Shown here piece by piece: positions 34,865 to 42,996 of a stretch of 64,000 bases of DNA; the first letter of the stretch is position 1; each line of letters opens with the position of its first letter. This stretch comes from Actinomarina sp002308095 (GTDB taxonomy: Bacteria > Actinomycetota > Acidimicrobiia > Actinomarinales > Actinomarinaceae), in the NCBI GenBank assembly GCA_045563135.1, contig JBJKUL010000001.1, positions 868,001 to 932,000 on the forward strand, written 5' to 3'. A program made the translations under genes and the position numbers. The notes under the pieces were generated by a model, which did no database searches, had not been told where the DNA came from, and was given only the letters and a program-made list of their open reading frames with translations.

Positions 34865-36026
34865 TGCTAGACCTTTCTAAAACATTGTCATACTTAGCAA
34901 TCAATTCTGATGAGATTTCCTTATTAATAATATCCCAACTGTCTTTATTAATAACTTCATTGAAAAATCCTTTTATTAATAGTTTCTCTGCTTTTTCTTT
35001 ATTTACCCCTCTAGACATTACATAGTGATATAGATTTTCATCTATTGGACCTACTGATGATCCATGCCCACATATAACGTCATCACAAAGAATTTCCATA
35101 TTTGGAACAGATTGAGCGCTTGCCTTTTCACTTAGAAGAATATTTCTGTTCTCTTGATGGGACTCTGTTTTAGTTGCACCTTCAGCAATGTGAATTGTTC
35201 CTGTAAATATTGATGTACTTTCATCTCCAAGAACACCTTTTGTCTGCATATTAGAAGTAGTATTTTGCCCAAGATGGTTTACAAACACTCTATTGTCATG
35301 TGTTTGTTTGTTCTCTCCAAAATAAACTCCATCTATATTGAAATTTGATCCATTTCCAAATAAATCCACATCAATCCTAGATCTTGAAAATGCCCCACCA
35401 GTACTGACCATATGTATTGATAAACCGGCATCTTTTTCAAGTTTGGCATAGATGGAATTAATTAAGTTTATTTCATGATTTGAAGTAACTTGTATGATCA
35501 TTTCAAGATTAGAGTTAGCTTCTAAGTTAATCTCTATTAAAGGATATAGATTGCTTTCAACAAGATTTCCAAAATTAATAAAAAATTTAGCTGATTTATT
35601 TTTTTCAATATTTAGCCCCATATATGGAATGGTATTTTCTTTAGATTGAAAGTTGATTTTAAAGTAATCTTCAATATCACTAGATACATCGGCTCTAAAT
35701 CCACCAGTTGCTTTTGTTATTTGCTGAAACAGAAATTTATCAACTGGTCTTTTATGAGACTCTTCAATGACCGGTTTTTCGATTTCTAAAAAATCTGTAA
35801 GGGAGAGTCCCTCTTTTTGTTTATTTACAATATAACTTGAACCATTTGCATCAAGATCAAAACCTTCAGTGGTTTCTAAATTAGTGTTTTTACCTAATTC
35901 AAGATTATTAATATCAGATTGTAGAGAAACATATTTCCAGTCTTCATCTCTAGATGTCAAGTCTGTAAAGTTACTGCTGTCTTTAGAGCGTAGTTTTTTT
36001 TCAATTATTTTTTTATTCAAAATCAA
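34857..36026 (-). CDS. sufD: Fe-S cluster assembly protein SufD
   Basis: 389-residue SufB/SufD-type beta-helix scaffold subunit. The C-terminal core LCDDVICGHGSSVGPIDENLYHYVMSRGV and the following AEKLLIKGFFNEVI are diagnostic, with the conserved Cys/His (about Cys301-His304 region) at the SufB-SufD interface. The N-terminal part is poorly conserved, as is normal. It follows sufB with a 14-nt gap and overlaps the Rieske gene. Confidence 0.92.
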   Translation of the reverse strand: MILNKKIIEKKLRSKDSSNFTDLTSRDEDWKYVSLQSDINNLELGKNTNLETTEGFDLDANGSSYIVNKQKEGLSLTDFLEIEKPVIEESHKRPVDKFLFQQITKATGGFRADVSSDIEDYFKINFQSKENTIPYMGLNIEKNKSAKFFINFGNLVESNLYPLIEINLEANSNLEMIIQVTSNHEINLINSIYAKLEKDAGLSIHMVSTGGAFSRSRIDVDLFGNGSNFNIDGVYFGENKQTHDNRVFVNHLGQNTTSNMQTKGVLGDESTSIFTGTIHIAEGATKTESHQENRNILLSEKASAQSVPNMEILCDDVICGHGSSVGPIDENLYHYVMSRGVNKEKAEKLLIKGFFNEVINKDSWDIINKEISSELIAKYDNVLERSSNG

Positions 36027-36040
36027 CCTATTCTATTGAC

Positions 36041-37450
36041 TTAACCGACAGCGCCGGCTTCAATCATATTTATTTCAATGAGTTTGTTGAATTCCATTGC
36101 ATATTCCATCGGAAGAGTTTTGGTAAACTCTTCAACAAATCCTGCAACAATCATTGAAGTTGCTTCCTCTTCAGAAAGCCCTCTACTCATTAAGTAAAAT
36201 AACTGGTCTTCACCGACTTTTGATACGGTCGCTTCATGTCCAATCTCAGCAGTTGATTCCTCAATCTCCATATACGGATAAGTATCTGAGCGTGAATTAT
36301 CATCAAGAATTAATGCATCACACCTAACAAAACTCTTAGCAGTCTCAGCACCATCTTCTACTCTTACAAGACCTCGATATGCTCCTCTTCCACCACCTTT
36401 TGAGATTGATTTGGATGTAATAAGAGATGTTGTATCAGGTGCTAAATGAACCATTTTTGCACCTGTATCTTGGTGTTGTTCTGAGTTTGCGAAAGCAACA
36501 GAAAGTACTTCACCATGAGCTCCTGGCTCCATCAAATACACGGATGGGTATTTCACTGTTAATGAAGAACCTATGTTTGCATCAATCCATTCCATTGTCG
36601 CATTTCCATAAGCTTGAGCTCTTTTTGTAACTAAGTTGAAAACGTCGTTTGACCAGTTTTGAATAGTTGTGTATCTACATTTTCCAGATGCTTTAACTAC
36701 AATTTCTACGACAGCAGAATGTAAGGCATCAGTTGTGTAAACAGGTGCAGAGCATCCTTCAATATAATGAACTGAAGCACCTTCATCTACAAGGATTAAT
36801 GTCCTCTCAAACTGACCCATGTTTTCAGCGTTTATTCTAAAATATGCTTGCAATGGATCTTCAATGTGTACCCCCTTTGGTACATAAATAAATGATCCAC
36901 CTGACCATACAGCAGAGTTTAATGCAGCAAACTTATTGTCAGCTGAAGGGATTACTGTGCCGAAATATTCTTTTACTAGTTCTGGATATTCTCTTACAGC
37001 TGTATCCATATCGCAAAATAGTACCCCTAATTCTTCAAGGTCTTCTCTATTTTTATGATAAACAACTTCACTTTCGTACTGCGCTGTTACACCAGCAAGG
37101 TAACTTCTTTCAGCTTCAGGGATACCTAGTTTTTCATAAGTCTCTTTAATTTCATCTGGAACCATATCCCAAGAGTCAGCTTGTCCCTCAGTTGGTTTTA
37201 TATAGTAATAAATGTCATCAAAATCTAAGGATTCAAGCTTCTCTTTAGCAACCCATTCTGGCATAGGTTTTTTTAAGAATTTTTTGTAAGCATCAAGTCT
37301 ATATTCAAGCATCCATTCTGGTTCTTCCTTGATTTCAGACATCTTACGAATTATGTCTTCATTCAAGCCTTTTTCAGGTTTAAAAACATTTTTTTCTGGA
37401 TCTGACCAGCCGAGTGAATACTTTCCTAAATCTATATCAATATTTGCCAT
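36041..37450 (-). CDS. sufB: Fe-S cluster assembly protein SufB
   Basis: 469-residue scaffold subunit on which clusters are built. Present are the SufB N-terminal DDIYYYIKPTEGQADSWD, GVHIEDPLQAYFRINAENMGQFERTLI, YIEGCSAPVYTTDALHSAVVEI, CRYTTIQNWSNDVFNLVTKRA, and the C-terminal SRSDTYPYMEIEES and EDQLFYLMSRGLSEEEA. Lengths and motifs are canonical. It is the first gene of the minus-strand suf run; no SufR-like regulator gene is next to it. Confidence 0.96.
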   Translation of the reverse strand: MANIDIDLGKYSLGWSDPEKNVFKPEKGLNEDIIRKMSEIKEEPEWMLEYRLDAYKKFLKKPMPEWVAKEKLESLDFDDIYYYIKPTEGQADSWDMVPDEIKETYEKLGIPEAERSYLAGVTAQYESEVVYHKNREDLEELGVLFCDMDTAVREYPELVKEYFGTVIPSADNKFAALNSAVWSGGSFIYVPKGVHIEDPLQAYFRINAENMGQFERTLILVDEGASVHYIEGCSAPVYTTDALHSAVVEIVVKASGKCRYTTIQNWSNDVFNLVTKRAQAYGNATMEWIDANIGSSLTVKYPSVYLMEPGAHGEVLSVAFANSEQHQDTGAKMVHLAPDTTSLITSKSISKGGGRGAYRGLVRVEDGAETAKSFVRCDALILDDNSRSDTYPYMEIEESTAEIGHEATVSKVGEDQLFYLMSRGLSEEEATSMIVAGFVEEFTKTLPMEYAMEFNKLIEINMIEAGAVG

Positions 37451-37531
37451 AATTCTATTCTAGTTGAGTCCTGAATAAACATTAATAGGTATCGAATGTA
37501 GATTTAATATTTATATAAGTATAATTTTCGT

Positions 37532-37969
37532 ATGCCAGCTATTTGTATAAATCCAATTGATAATTTAGATGCAGAACTTCTTCATAAACTAAATCAACAA
37601 AACCAAGATGTAAGGCTCTTCATTTCTGATAAGGTTGGCAAAGAAATTGTAGAAACTTTTCTTGGTAAAAAAGCAATTGGTGATATTAATGATGATTCTC
37701 ATATTTCGACAGCTAGCAGTGGGGCTTATTGTGGAATTTTCTTAGAGTATGATGATCCAAATCAAAGGGAAACCTTTTTAGAAGCAATCAGAAACAGTTC
37801 TCTTCAAAGGAAAATTTGGGTGTCATCTGAAAAGCCCTCTGAAGAGATAACTTCAATTCCTAACCTTATCTATATATTTCATAAAGATAAGTTATCTACT
37901 CATGAAATTATTCTCGATTATGAAGGAAGAGATGAAGTTACAAACGAAGTCATTAATTTAGTTGATTAA
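37532..37969 (+). CDS. Unknown soluble protein, 145 residues
   Basis: No family recognised. The protein starts MPAICINPIDNLDAELLHKLNQQNQDVRLF and has alternating strands and helices (GAYCGIFLEYDDPNQRETFLEAI, IWVSSEKPSEEI, LIYIFHKDKL), which looks like one Rossmann-type or flavodoxin-like alpha/beta unit. It stands alone between divergent sufB and the convergent M23 peptidase, whose end overlaps it by 12 nt. The frame has good codon usage and fills the space exactly, so it is probably real. Confidence 0.65.
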   Translation: MPAICINPIDNLDAELLHKLNQQNQDVRLFISDKVGKEIVETFLGKKAIGDINDDSHISTASSGAYCGIFLEYDDPNQRETFLEAIRNSSLQRKIWVSSEKPSEEITSIPNLIYIFHKDKLSTHEIILDYEGRDEVTNEVINLVD

Positions 37970-38560
37970 CAAAGATTTTGTATTTTTAGGAAAAAGCTTT
38001 AATTTTTCGTAATTATCCCAAGCTTTTACAACATAGTTATAAATATCTTGTGATACCCCTAGATATTTAAGCTCGAAGTGGAGGTGAGGTACTGTGCCTT
38101 CTGCATTTCCTGAATTTCCTACAAAACCAATTACTTCTCCCTTTTTAACTACATCCCCTTTTTTAAAATCTTTGGCGAAGGCTACACTCTTATCTCCAGC
38201 ATTATCGTTACCTACAATATCGTCATTGAGATGTACGTAGAGTGACATCCAGCCATTCATGTGATCTATAGCAATGTAATAACCTGAAGACTCTGTAAAG
38301 GCTACTGTATTTACTTTGCCATCGGCAACAGCAATTATTTTTGCACCTTTTGGTGCTCTTACATCTAACCCAAGGTGTAGTCTCGATCCACCACCTCTTT
38401 TTTCTTTCCAATCATCATAAAAGTGAGACTTTATATTATCGACTGGAAATTTTATATCATTTAAGAAATCAAAATGTTTAGCTTCAACTTTTTGAGGGAC
38501 TAATGAAACAGCAAGGAGTATAACCAAAAACAGTACAATGTTTTTTTTTGATTTTCTCAT
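37958..38560 (-). CDS. Secreted M23-family (LytM-like) peptidase
   Basis: 200 residues with a signal peptide (IVLFLVILLAVSLVPQKVEA) and a peptidase M23 domain. The zinc ligands fall in RLHLGLDVRAPKG (His and Asp) and PHLHFELKYLG (HxH). The lid and sheet motifs VVKKGEVIGFVGNSGNAEGT and YVHLNDD are normal. Likely cleaves peptidoglycan cross-bridges, or is a LytM activator of amidases. Together with the SpoIID protein it is one of two wall enzymes in the window. Confidence 0.9.
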   Translation of the reverse strand: MRKSKKNIVLFLVILLAVSLVPQKVEAKHFDFLNDIKFPVDNIKSHFYDDWKEKRGGGSRLHLGLDVRAPKGAKIIAVADGKVNTVAFTESSGYYIAIDHMNGWMSLYVHLNDDIVGNDNAGDKSVAFAKDFKKGDVVKKGEVIGFVGNSGNAEGTVPHLHFELKYLGVSQDIYNYVVKAWDNYEKLKLFPKNTKSLLIN

Positions 38561-38599
38561 TCGGTAATTTTAGAGGAAAATGTATCTAATATTTAACAT

Positions 38600-39430
38600 A
38601 TGAGTAAGAAATCTGTATTTGAAACGGGCATGGGTTCCAGAAAAGGTTATGTCTCCAAATTTCAAACGGATATGAGTAAAACTGATGTTGAAAAAAATAA
38701 AAAGACAAACAAAAAGAATATTATTTTCAATAAAAGTGCAGAAAAAATGGATGACCTCATTGATAACTGCGTTTCTTTAACTGTCACCTCCCCTCCGTAC
38801 AATGTAGGTAAATTAAGTGATAATAACCTAAGTGATGAAGACTATTGGAAACTAATGAGGCAGTGCTTTAAGGAAGTTTATAGAGTCACTGAATCTGGGG
38901 GACGGCTAGTTCTAAATGTTGCGAATCTGGGAAGGAAGCCATATATACCCTTTTCAAATATGTTTACAGATTTAATGCTTGATTTAGGGTTTCTCATGAG
39001 AGGGGAAATCATATGGCAAAAATCTAAGGGAGCAAATGCTAACTTTGCCTGGGGAAGCTGGTTATCTGCCTCTAACCCTGTCATTAGGGATATACATGAA
39101 TATTGTTTAGTTTTTTCCAAAGAAGGAATGTCCAAAGGAAGTAAAGGTAAATCTACAATAGAAAAAGACGAATTCATGGAATCAACATTGTCCATCTGGA
39201 ATATTAATCCTGCTAGAGCAAAGAAAATTGGACATCCAGCCCCATTTCCTGTTGAACTAGCTGAAAGGTTTATTAATTTATATAGTTATGAAAAAGATTT
39301 GATACTAGACCCTTTTATTGGAAGTGGTACAACAGCATTAGCAGCAAGCAAACTAAAAAGAAGTTATATTGGCTATGAGGTTAATGCAGAGTATTGTAAA
39401 TTAGCTGAAAAAAGACTTGCTGAAGATTAA
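38600..39430 (+). CDS. Orphan DNA methyltransferase (SPPY, beta class)
   Basis: 276-residue site-specific DNA amino-methyltransferase. Motif IV is TSPPYNVGK (62-71) and motif I DPFIGSGTTALAA (237-249) comes after it, the beta-class order. SPPY is usual for N4-cytosine enzymes and for some N6-adenine ones. The ending SYIGYEVNAEYCKLAEKRL is typical. There is no restriction endonuclease or specificity gene on either side, so it is solitary and could have a housekeeping or phage-derived role. Target sequence unknown. It abuts the convergent ABC gene directly. Confidence 0.9.
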   Translation: MSKKSVFETGMGSRKGYVSKFQTDMSKTDVEKNKKTNKKNIIFNKSAEKMDDLIDNCVSLTVTSPPYNVGKLSDNNLSDEDYWKLMRQCFKEVYRVTESGGRLVLNVANLGRKPYIPFSNMFTDLMLDLGFLMRGEIIWQKSKGANANFAWGSWLSASNPVIRDIHEYCLVFSKEGMSKGSKGKSTIEKDEFMESTLSIWNINPARAKKIGHPAPFPVELAERFINLYSYEKDLILDPFIGSGTTALAASKLKRSYIGYEVNAEYCKLAEKRLAED

Positions 39431-41155
39431 CTACTGACTGCTTAAGTTCCAGGCAGAGAATAAATCTTTATAAATTTCATTTTCCTGTAAAAGGTTATCG
39501 TGATTATCAAATCCAACTAATTCTCCATCTTTCATAACTATTATTTTTTCAGCATTGAGAATTGTCTCTAACCTGTGAGCAATAACCACTGATGTCTGAT
39601 AGTCGAGCAATCTATCAGTTGCATCAAGTATTGAATTTTCTGATTCTATATCAAGATTTGCTGTAGCTTCATCAAAAACTATAATCTCTCTTTTTGCAAG
39701 TACTGCTCTAAGAAGCGCTATGAACTGCCTTTCACCTGCTGAAACATTTGATCCTCTTTCACCAACCTCTTGATCTAAGCCATTTTCATATCTGTTAAAC
39801 CAATCTAAAACACCAATATCTTTTAATTCACTTTCTAACTGCATTTTTTCAGGATTTGAGTAAATTAAATTGTCTCTTATCGTTCCTCTAAATAAAAAGC
39901 TTTCTTGAGGAACATATGCAATATTTTTTCTAGCCCATCGTTGACTTACTTCTTTAGCAGACTCGCCATAAAATTTAACATCTCCCTTATCCGATAAATA
40001 AAATCTGAGGATTAACTTTGCTATTGTACTTTTTCCAGCTCCGGTTTCTCCTACAATTGCTATTTTTTCGCCCTTCATAATTGAGAAATTTACATCGTGT
40101 AGCACGGTTTCTCTTCCATAAGAGAAAGATACATTATTGAATTCAATTACATTCATTGAATCCATGTCTGGTGAGAGAGTACCTGTATTACTTAATACTG
40201 GTTCTTCATCTAGAATTGAAAAGACTTTTTTCATAGATGATCCCGCTGATCTCAACAAATCGTAATTAAAAGAAAGCTGGATAAGTGGATCAAAGAAATA
40301 ATTTAAATAAAACAATAAAGCAACTAACTCTCCAACTGTAAGAGTTCCTTCTTTAATCCTTAATGAAGCAAACCAAATAACTACAGCAATTGATGTAACT
40401 CTAGTGATTTCAAGAAACGGGAAATATATAGCTATATTTTTAGCAGATTGCATATTTGCTTTTAAATGCTCATCATTAATATTTTTAAATCTATCGTATT
40501 GTGATTTCTCATCCGAGTAGGCCTGAATTATCCTCACTCCAGATATTCCTTCTTGAAGTGAAGAAAGAACTTGGCCAATCCATTCTCTTACAGCCCAGTA
40601 TGCTTTGTCGGCATGGTTGCGGAAAATTTTTGTAGCAATTCCAAGCAGTGGCAAGATTAAAAAAGAAAGAAAAGCTAACTGAACATCGACTAAAAATACC
40701 GCAACAGTTGCGCCAAAAATTGTCAGCAATGCTGTAATAACACTACTTGCTCCCTCTCTTGCAAACTCATTCAAGCTCTGCATATCAGATGTCATTCTCG
40801 CCACAAGTACACCTGTTTTGTTTTTTTCAAAATAGTTTATGTCTAGAGATGAAAGATGTCTGAATAATTTCTCTCTAATGCTTCTTACGTAAGACTCCCC
40901 AACAAGCCCGATAGCTAACAAGGCCTTGCTTGCAACAAAGTAAAGTAAAACTAACGTAACAAAATAGTAGAAACTTTGTTGAAGAAGGTATTCATAATCA
41001 GATTTTAAGACACCATTATCTATCCCTCTTGAAATAAGTTGTGGTCCAACCATCCTTAAACCTGATCCAGCAAGAGCAATTAATGAACTCCATAAAAATG
41101 GTCTATTAATTTCAGGAACTAATTTGTAAGATCTAATGAAGGTATTCTCACTCAT
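39431..41155 (-). CDS. ABC exporter half-transporter, subunit with intact Walker B
   Basis: 574-residue half-transporter: six membrane helices, then an ABC domain. Walker A is GETGAGKST, Walker B IIVFDEATANLD with the catalytic Glu, and switch His in VVIAHRLETIL. The signature is SNVSAGERQF instead of LSGGQ. Together with the next gene upstream (8-nt overlap) it forms a heterodimeric exporter (LmrCD/TM287-288 type). Its odd signature would face the degenerate Walker site of the partner. Substrate unknown (drug, lipid or peptide). Confidence 0.92.
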   Translation of the reverse strand: MSENTFIRSYKLVPEINRPFLWSSLIALAGSGLRMVGPQLISRGIDNGVLKSDYEYLLQQSFYYFVTLVLLYFVASKALLAIGLVGESYVRSIREKLFRHLSSLDINYFEKNKTGVLVARMTSDMQSLNEFAREGASSVITALLTIFGATVAVFLVDVQLAFLSFLILPLLGIATKIFRNHADKAYWAVREWIGQVLSSLQEGISGVRIIQAYSDEKSQYDRFKNINDEHLKANMQSAKNIAIYFPFLEITRVTSIAVVIWFASLRIKEGTLTVGELVALLFYLNYFFDPLIQLSFNYDLLRSAGSSMKKVFSILDEEPVLSNTGTLSPDMDSMNVIEFNNVSFSYGRETVLHDVNFSIMKGEKIAIVGETGAGKSTIAKLILRFYLSDKGDVKFYGESAKEVSQRWARKNIAYVPQESFLFRGTIRDNLIYSNPEKMQLESELKDIGVLDWFNRYENGLDQEVGERGSNVSAGERQFIALLRAVLAKREIIVFDEATANLDIESENSILDATDRLLDYQTSVVIAHRLETILNAEKIIVMKDGELVGFDNHDNLLQENEIYKDLFSAWNLSSQ

Positions 41156-42911
41156 TTGTTGCTCCAGATGTTTGGTTCTCTAAAAAAAGAGCTTTATAAC
41201 TCTCAACCGTTTCCATTAGAGTTGTGTGGCTACCTTGAGCTTTGACTTTTCCTTCTTCTATGAAGACCACATCATCACACAGTTCGATTGTAGGAACTCG
41301 GTTTGTAATTATTAGTGTTGTCATATCAGACATTACATTTTTTAATTCATTTCGTATTTCCTCTTCAGTAGAAGCGTCAACTGCTGATAAGGCATCGTCT
41401 AATACAAGGATTCTTGGTTTTCTGAGTATCGCACGGGCTAAAGCTATTCTTTGTCTTTGACCACCAGACAACCCATAACCTCTCTCCCCAACTTTTGTTT
41501 CATACGACTCAGGTAACTGAGAAATGAACTCATGAGCTCTAGCAATGTTTGCGGCATCTTTAATTTGATCTTCAGTGGCCTCATCCGTGCCTAAAGAAAT
41601 ATTTTCTCTTGCACTATTAGAGAAAAGGAAACTCTCTTCAAAAGCTAAACTGACTTCTGATCGTAATTCATCAAGTTTTACCTTGTTAATATCAACTCCA
41701 TCGATTTCAATTGTTCCAGATTCAATGTCATAGAGTCTTGGTAGTAAATATGCAAGAGTAGATTTTCCGGAACCTGTAGAGCCAACAATTGCTACTGTTT
41801 TCTTACCCTCAATTTCAAACGACAAATCCTTAAAGATATTATCTTTTCCATATTTGAAGTTAACATTACTAAATCTGAGGCTTCCATTTCCATCTTCTGG
41901 AAAGCTAATATTTGTTTCATCGTCGATAATTGATGGTTCTTCATCGAGTAATTCTAGAATTCTGATTCCTGCAGATACGCTTGATGGTATTTCAGATAAA
42001 AACCATGCTGTTATTCTCAAAGGCCATAAAAGAAGGAAGACATACTGAGTGAAAGCTATAAAATCACCAAGTGTTATGAATTCATTTATTGATAAATATC
42101 CACCAAGTAACAATACAAGTAAAGTTATGAGCATTGGAATTAATTCAAATAATGGTACAAACCTTGTTCTAAGATTTAAATACTCCAGTGACGTGTCGTA
42201 AATATTTGAAATTGCAGATTCTACTTTTGAGGATGCAAGTTCTTCATTCCCGAAAGCTTTAACAACTCTAATTCCCCCTAATTGTTCTTCTACTTCTGTA
42301 GTCATTCCTGCCTCAGCTTCCTTAACTCGCAAGGAAACACCCATTGCCTTAGAAGAGAAATTTGAGGCAAGCCATAAGACAGCTGGTATGGAGAGTAAAA
42401 CTAGAGATCCCAGCGGTAAGCTCAAGCTGAGAAGCGTGATACTGAGGATAACTAATAAAAGGATGTTTGCTGTTGCAAGTGGTGCGATTGCAAATGCTAA
42501 TCTTACCTGCGATGCGTCACTTGAAGCTCTTGCCATCAATTCGCCGGTTGGAACTTTGTCGTGAAACTTGAAAGCAAGCTTTTGCATGTGGGTAAAAATT
42601 CTATTACGTATTCCTGCTTCAACATTGAAAGAAACATGCATTGAATAATATCTTCTTATCCCAATGGTTGATGCTCTGATGTATCCAATTACCAACATAA
42701 AAGAAATAAAAATAACTAACATTTGTTGATCTTCTCCAACAATCCCATCATCTATAACTCTTTTAATGATGTATGGCTGAATTACAATTAAAAAACACCA
42801 AATTACAGCAGAAAGCATTGAAACAATAAAACTTTTTTTGTTTTCCTTTACACCCTCTTTGTAAAACTGAAGTGCTTTTTTAAATTCTGGTGTTTTGAAG
42901 ACTTTGAACAT
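41148..42911 (-). CDS. ABC exporter half-transporter, subunit with degenerate ATPase site
   Basis: 587-residue half-transporter with a six-helix membrane domain and an ABC domain. Walker A is GSTGSGKST and the signature a consensus YGLSGGQRQR. Walker B ends LVLDDALSAVD, with Asp in place of the catalytic Glu, and the switch region reads LIITNRVPTIE, with Asn in place of His. Both losses belong to one composite site, the usual pattern of asymmetric heterodimeric exporters. First gene of the pair; the CRP-like palindrome at 42960 lies 49 nt upstream. Confidence 0.93.
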   Translation of the reverse strand: MFKVFKTPEFKKALQFYKEGVKENKKSFIVSMLSAVIWCFLIVIQPYIIKRVIDDGIVGEDQQMLVIFISFMLVIGYIRASTIGIRRYYSMHVSFNVEAGIRNRIFTHMQKLAFKFHDKVPTGELMARASSDASQVRLAFAIAPLATANILLLVILSITLLSLSLPLGSLVLLSIPAVLWLASNFSSKAMGVSLRVKEAEAGMTTEVEEQLGGIRVVKAFGNEELASSKVESAISNIYDTSLEYLNLRTRFVPLFELIPMLITLLVLLLGGYLSINEFITLGDFIAFTQYVFLLLWPLRITAWFLSEIPSSVSAGIRILELLDEEPSIIDDETNISFPEDGNGSLRFSNVNFKYGKDNIFKDLSFEIEGKKTVAIVGSTGSGKSTLAYLLPRLYDIESGTIEIDGVDINKVKLDELRSEVSLAFEESFLFSNSARENISLGTDEATEDQIKDAANIARAHEFISQLPESYETKVGERGYGLSGGQRQRIALARAILRKPRILVLDDALSAVDASTEEEIRNELKNVMSDMTTLIITNRVPTIELCDDVVFIEEGKVKAQGSHTTLMETVESYKALFLENQTSGATNE

Positions 42912-42959
42912 TTACTCAGTTTATATGATTTAAGATTTTATAAATAAATGCTCAAGACT

Positions 42960-42977
42960 TTGTGCATTATTTCACAA
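42960..42977. promoter_or_regulatory. CRP/FNR-type palindrome in the divergent exporter/menA region
   Basis: TTGTGCATTATTTCACAA: a TGTG(C)-N6-TCACA inverted repeat with one mismatch to the classical CRP half-site. It shares both outer arms (TTGTG and CACAA, 8 nt apart) with the palindrome upstream of the rhodopsin. It lies 19 nt before the menA-fusion ATG and 49 nt before the exporter gene, so it could act on either promoter. Confidence 0.45.
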
Positions 42978-42996
42978 GCGCGCTACTCTCCTACTT

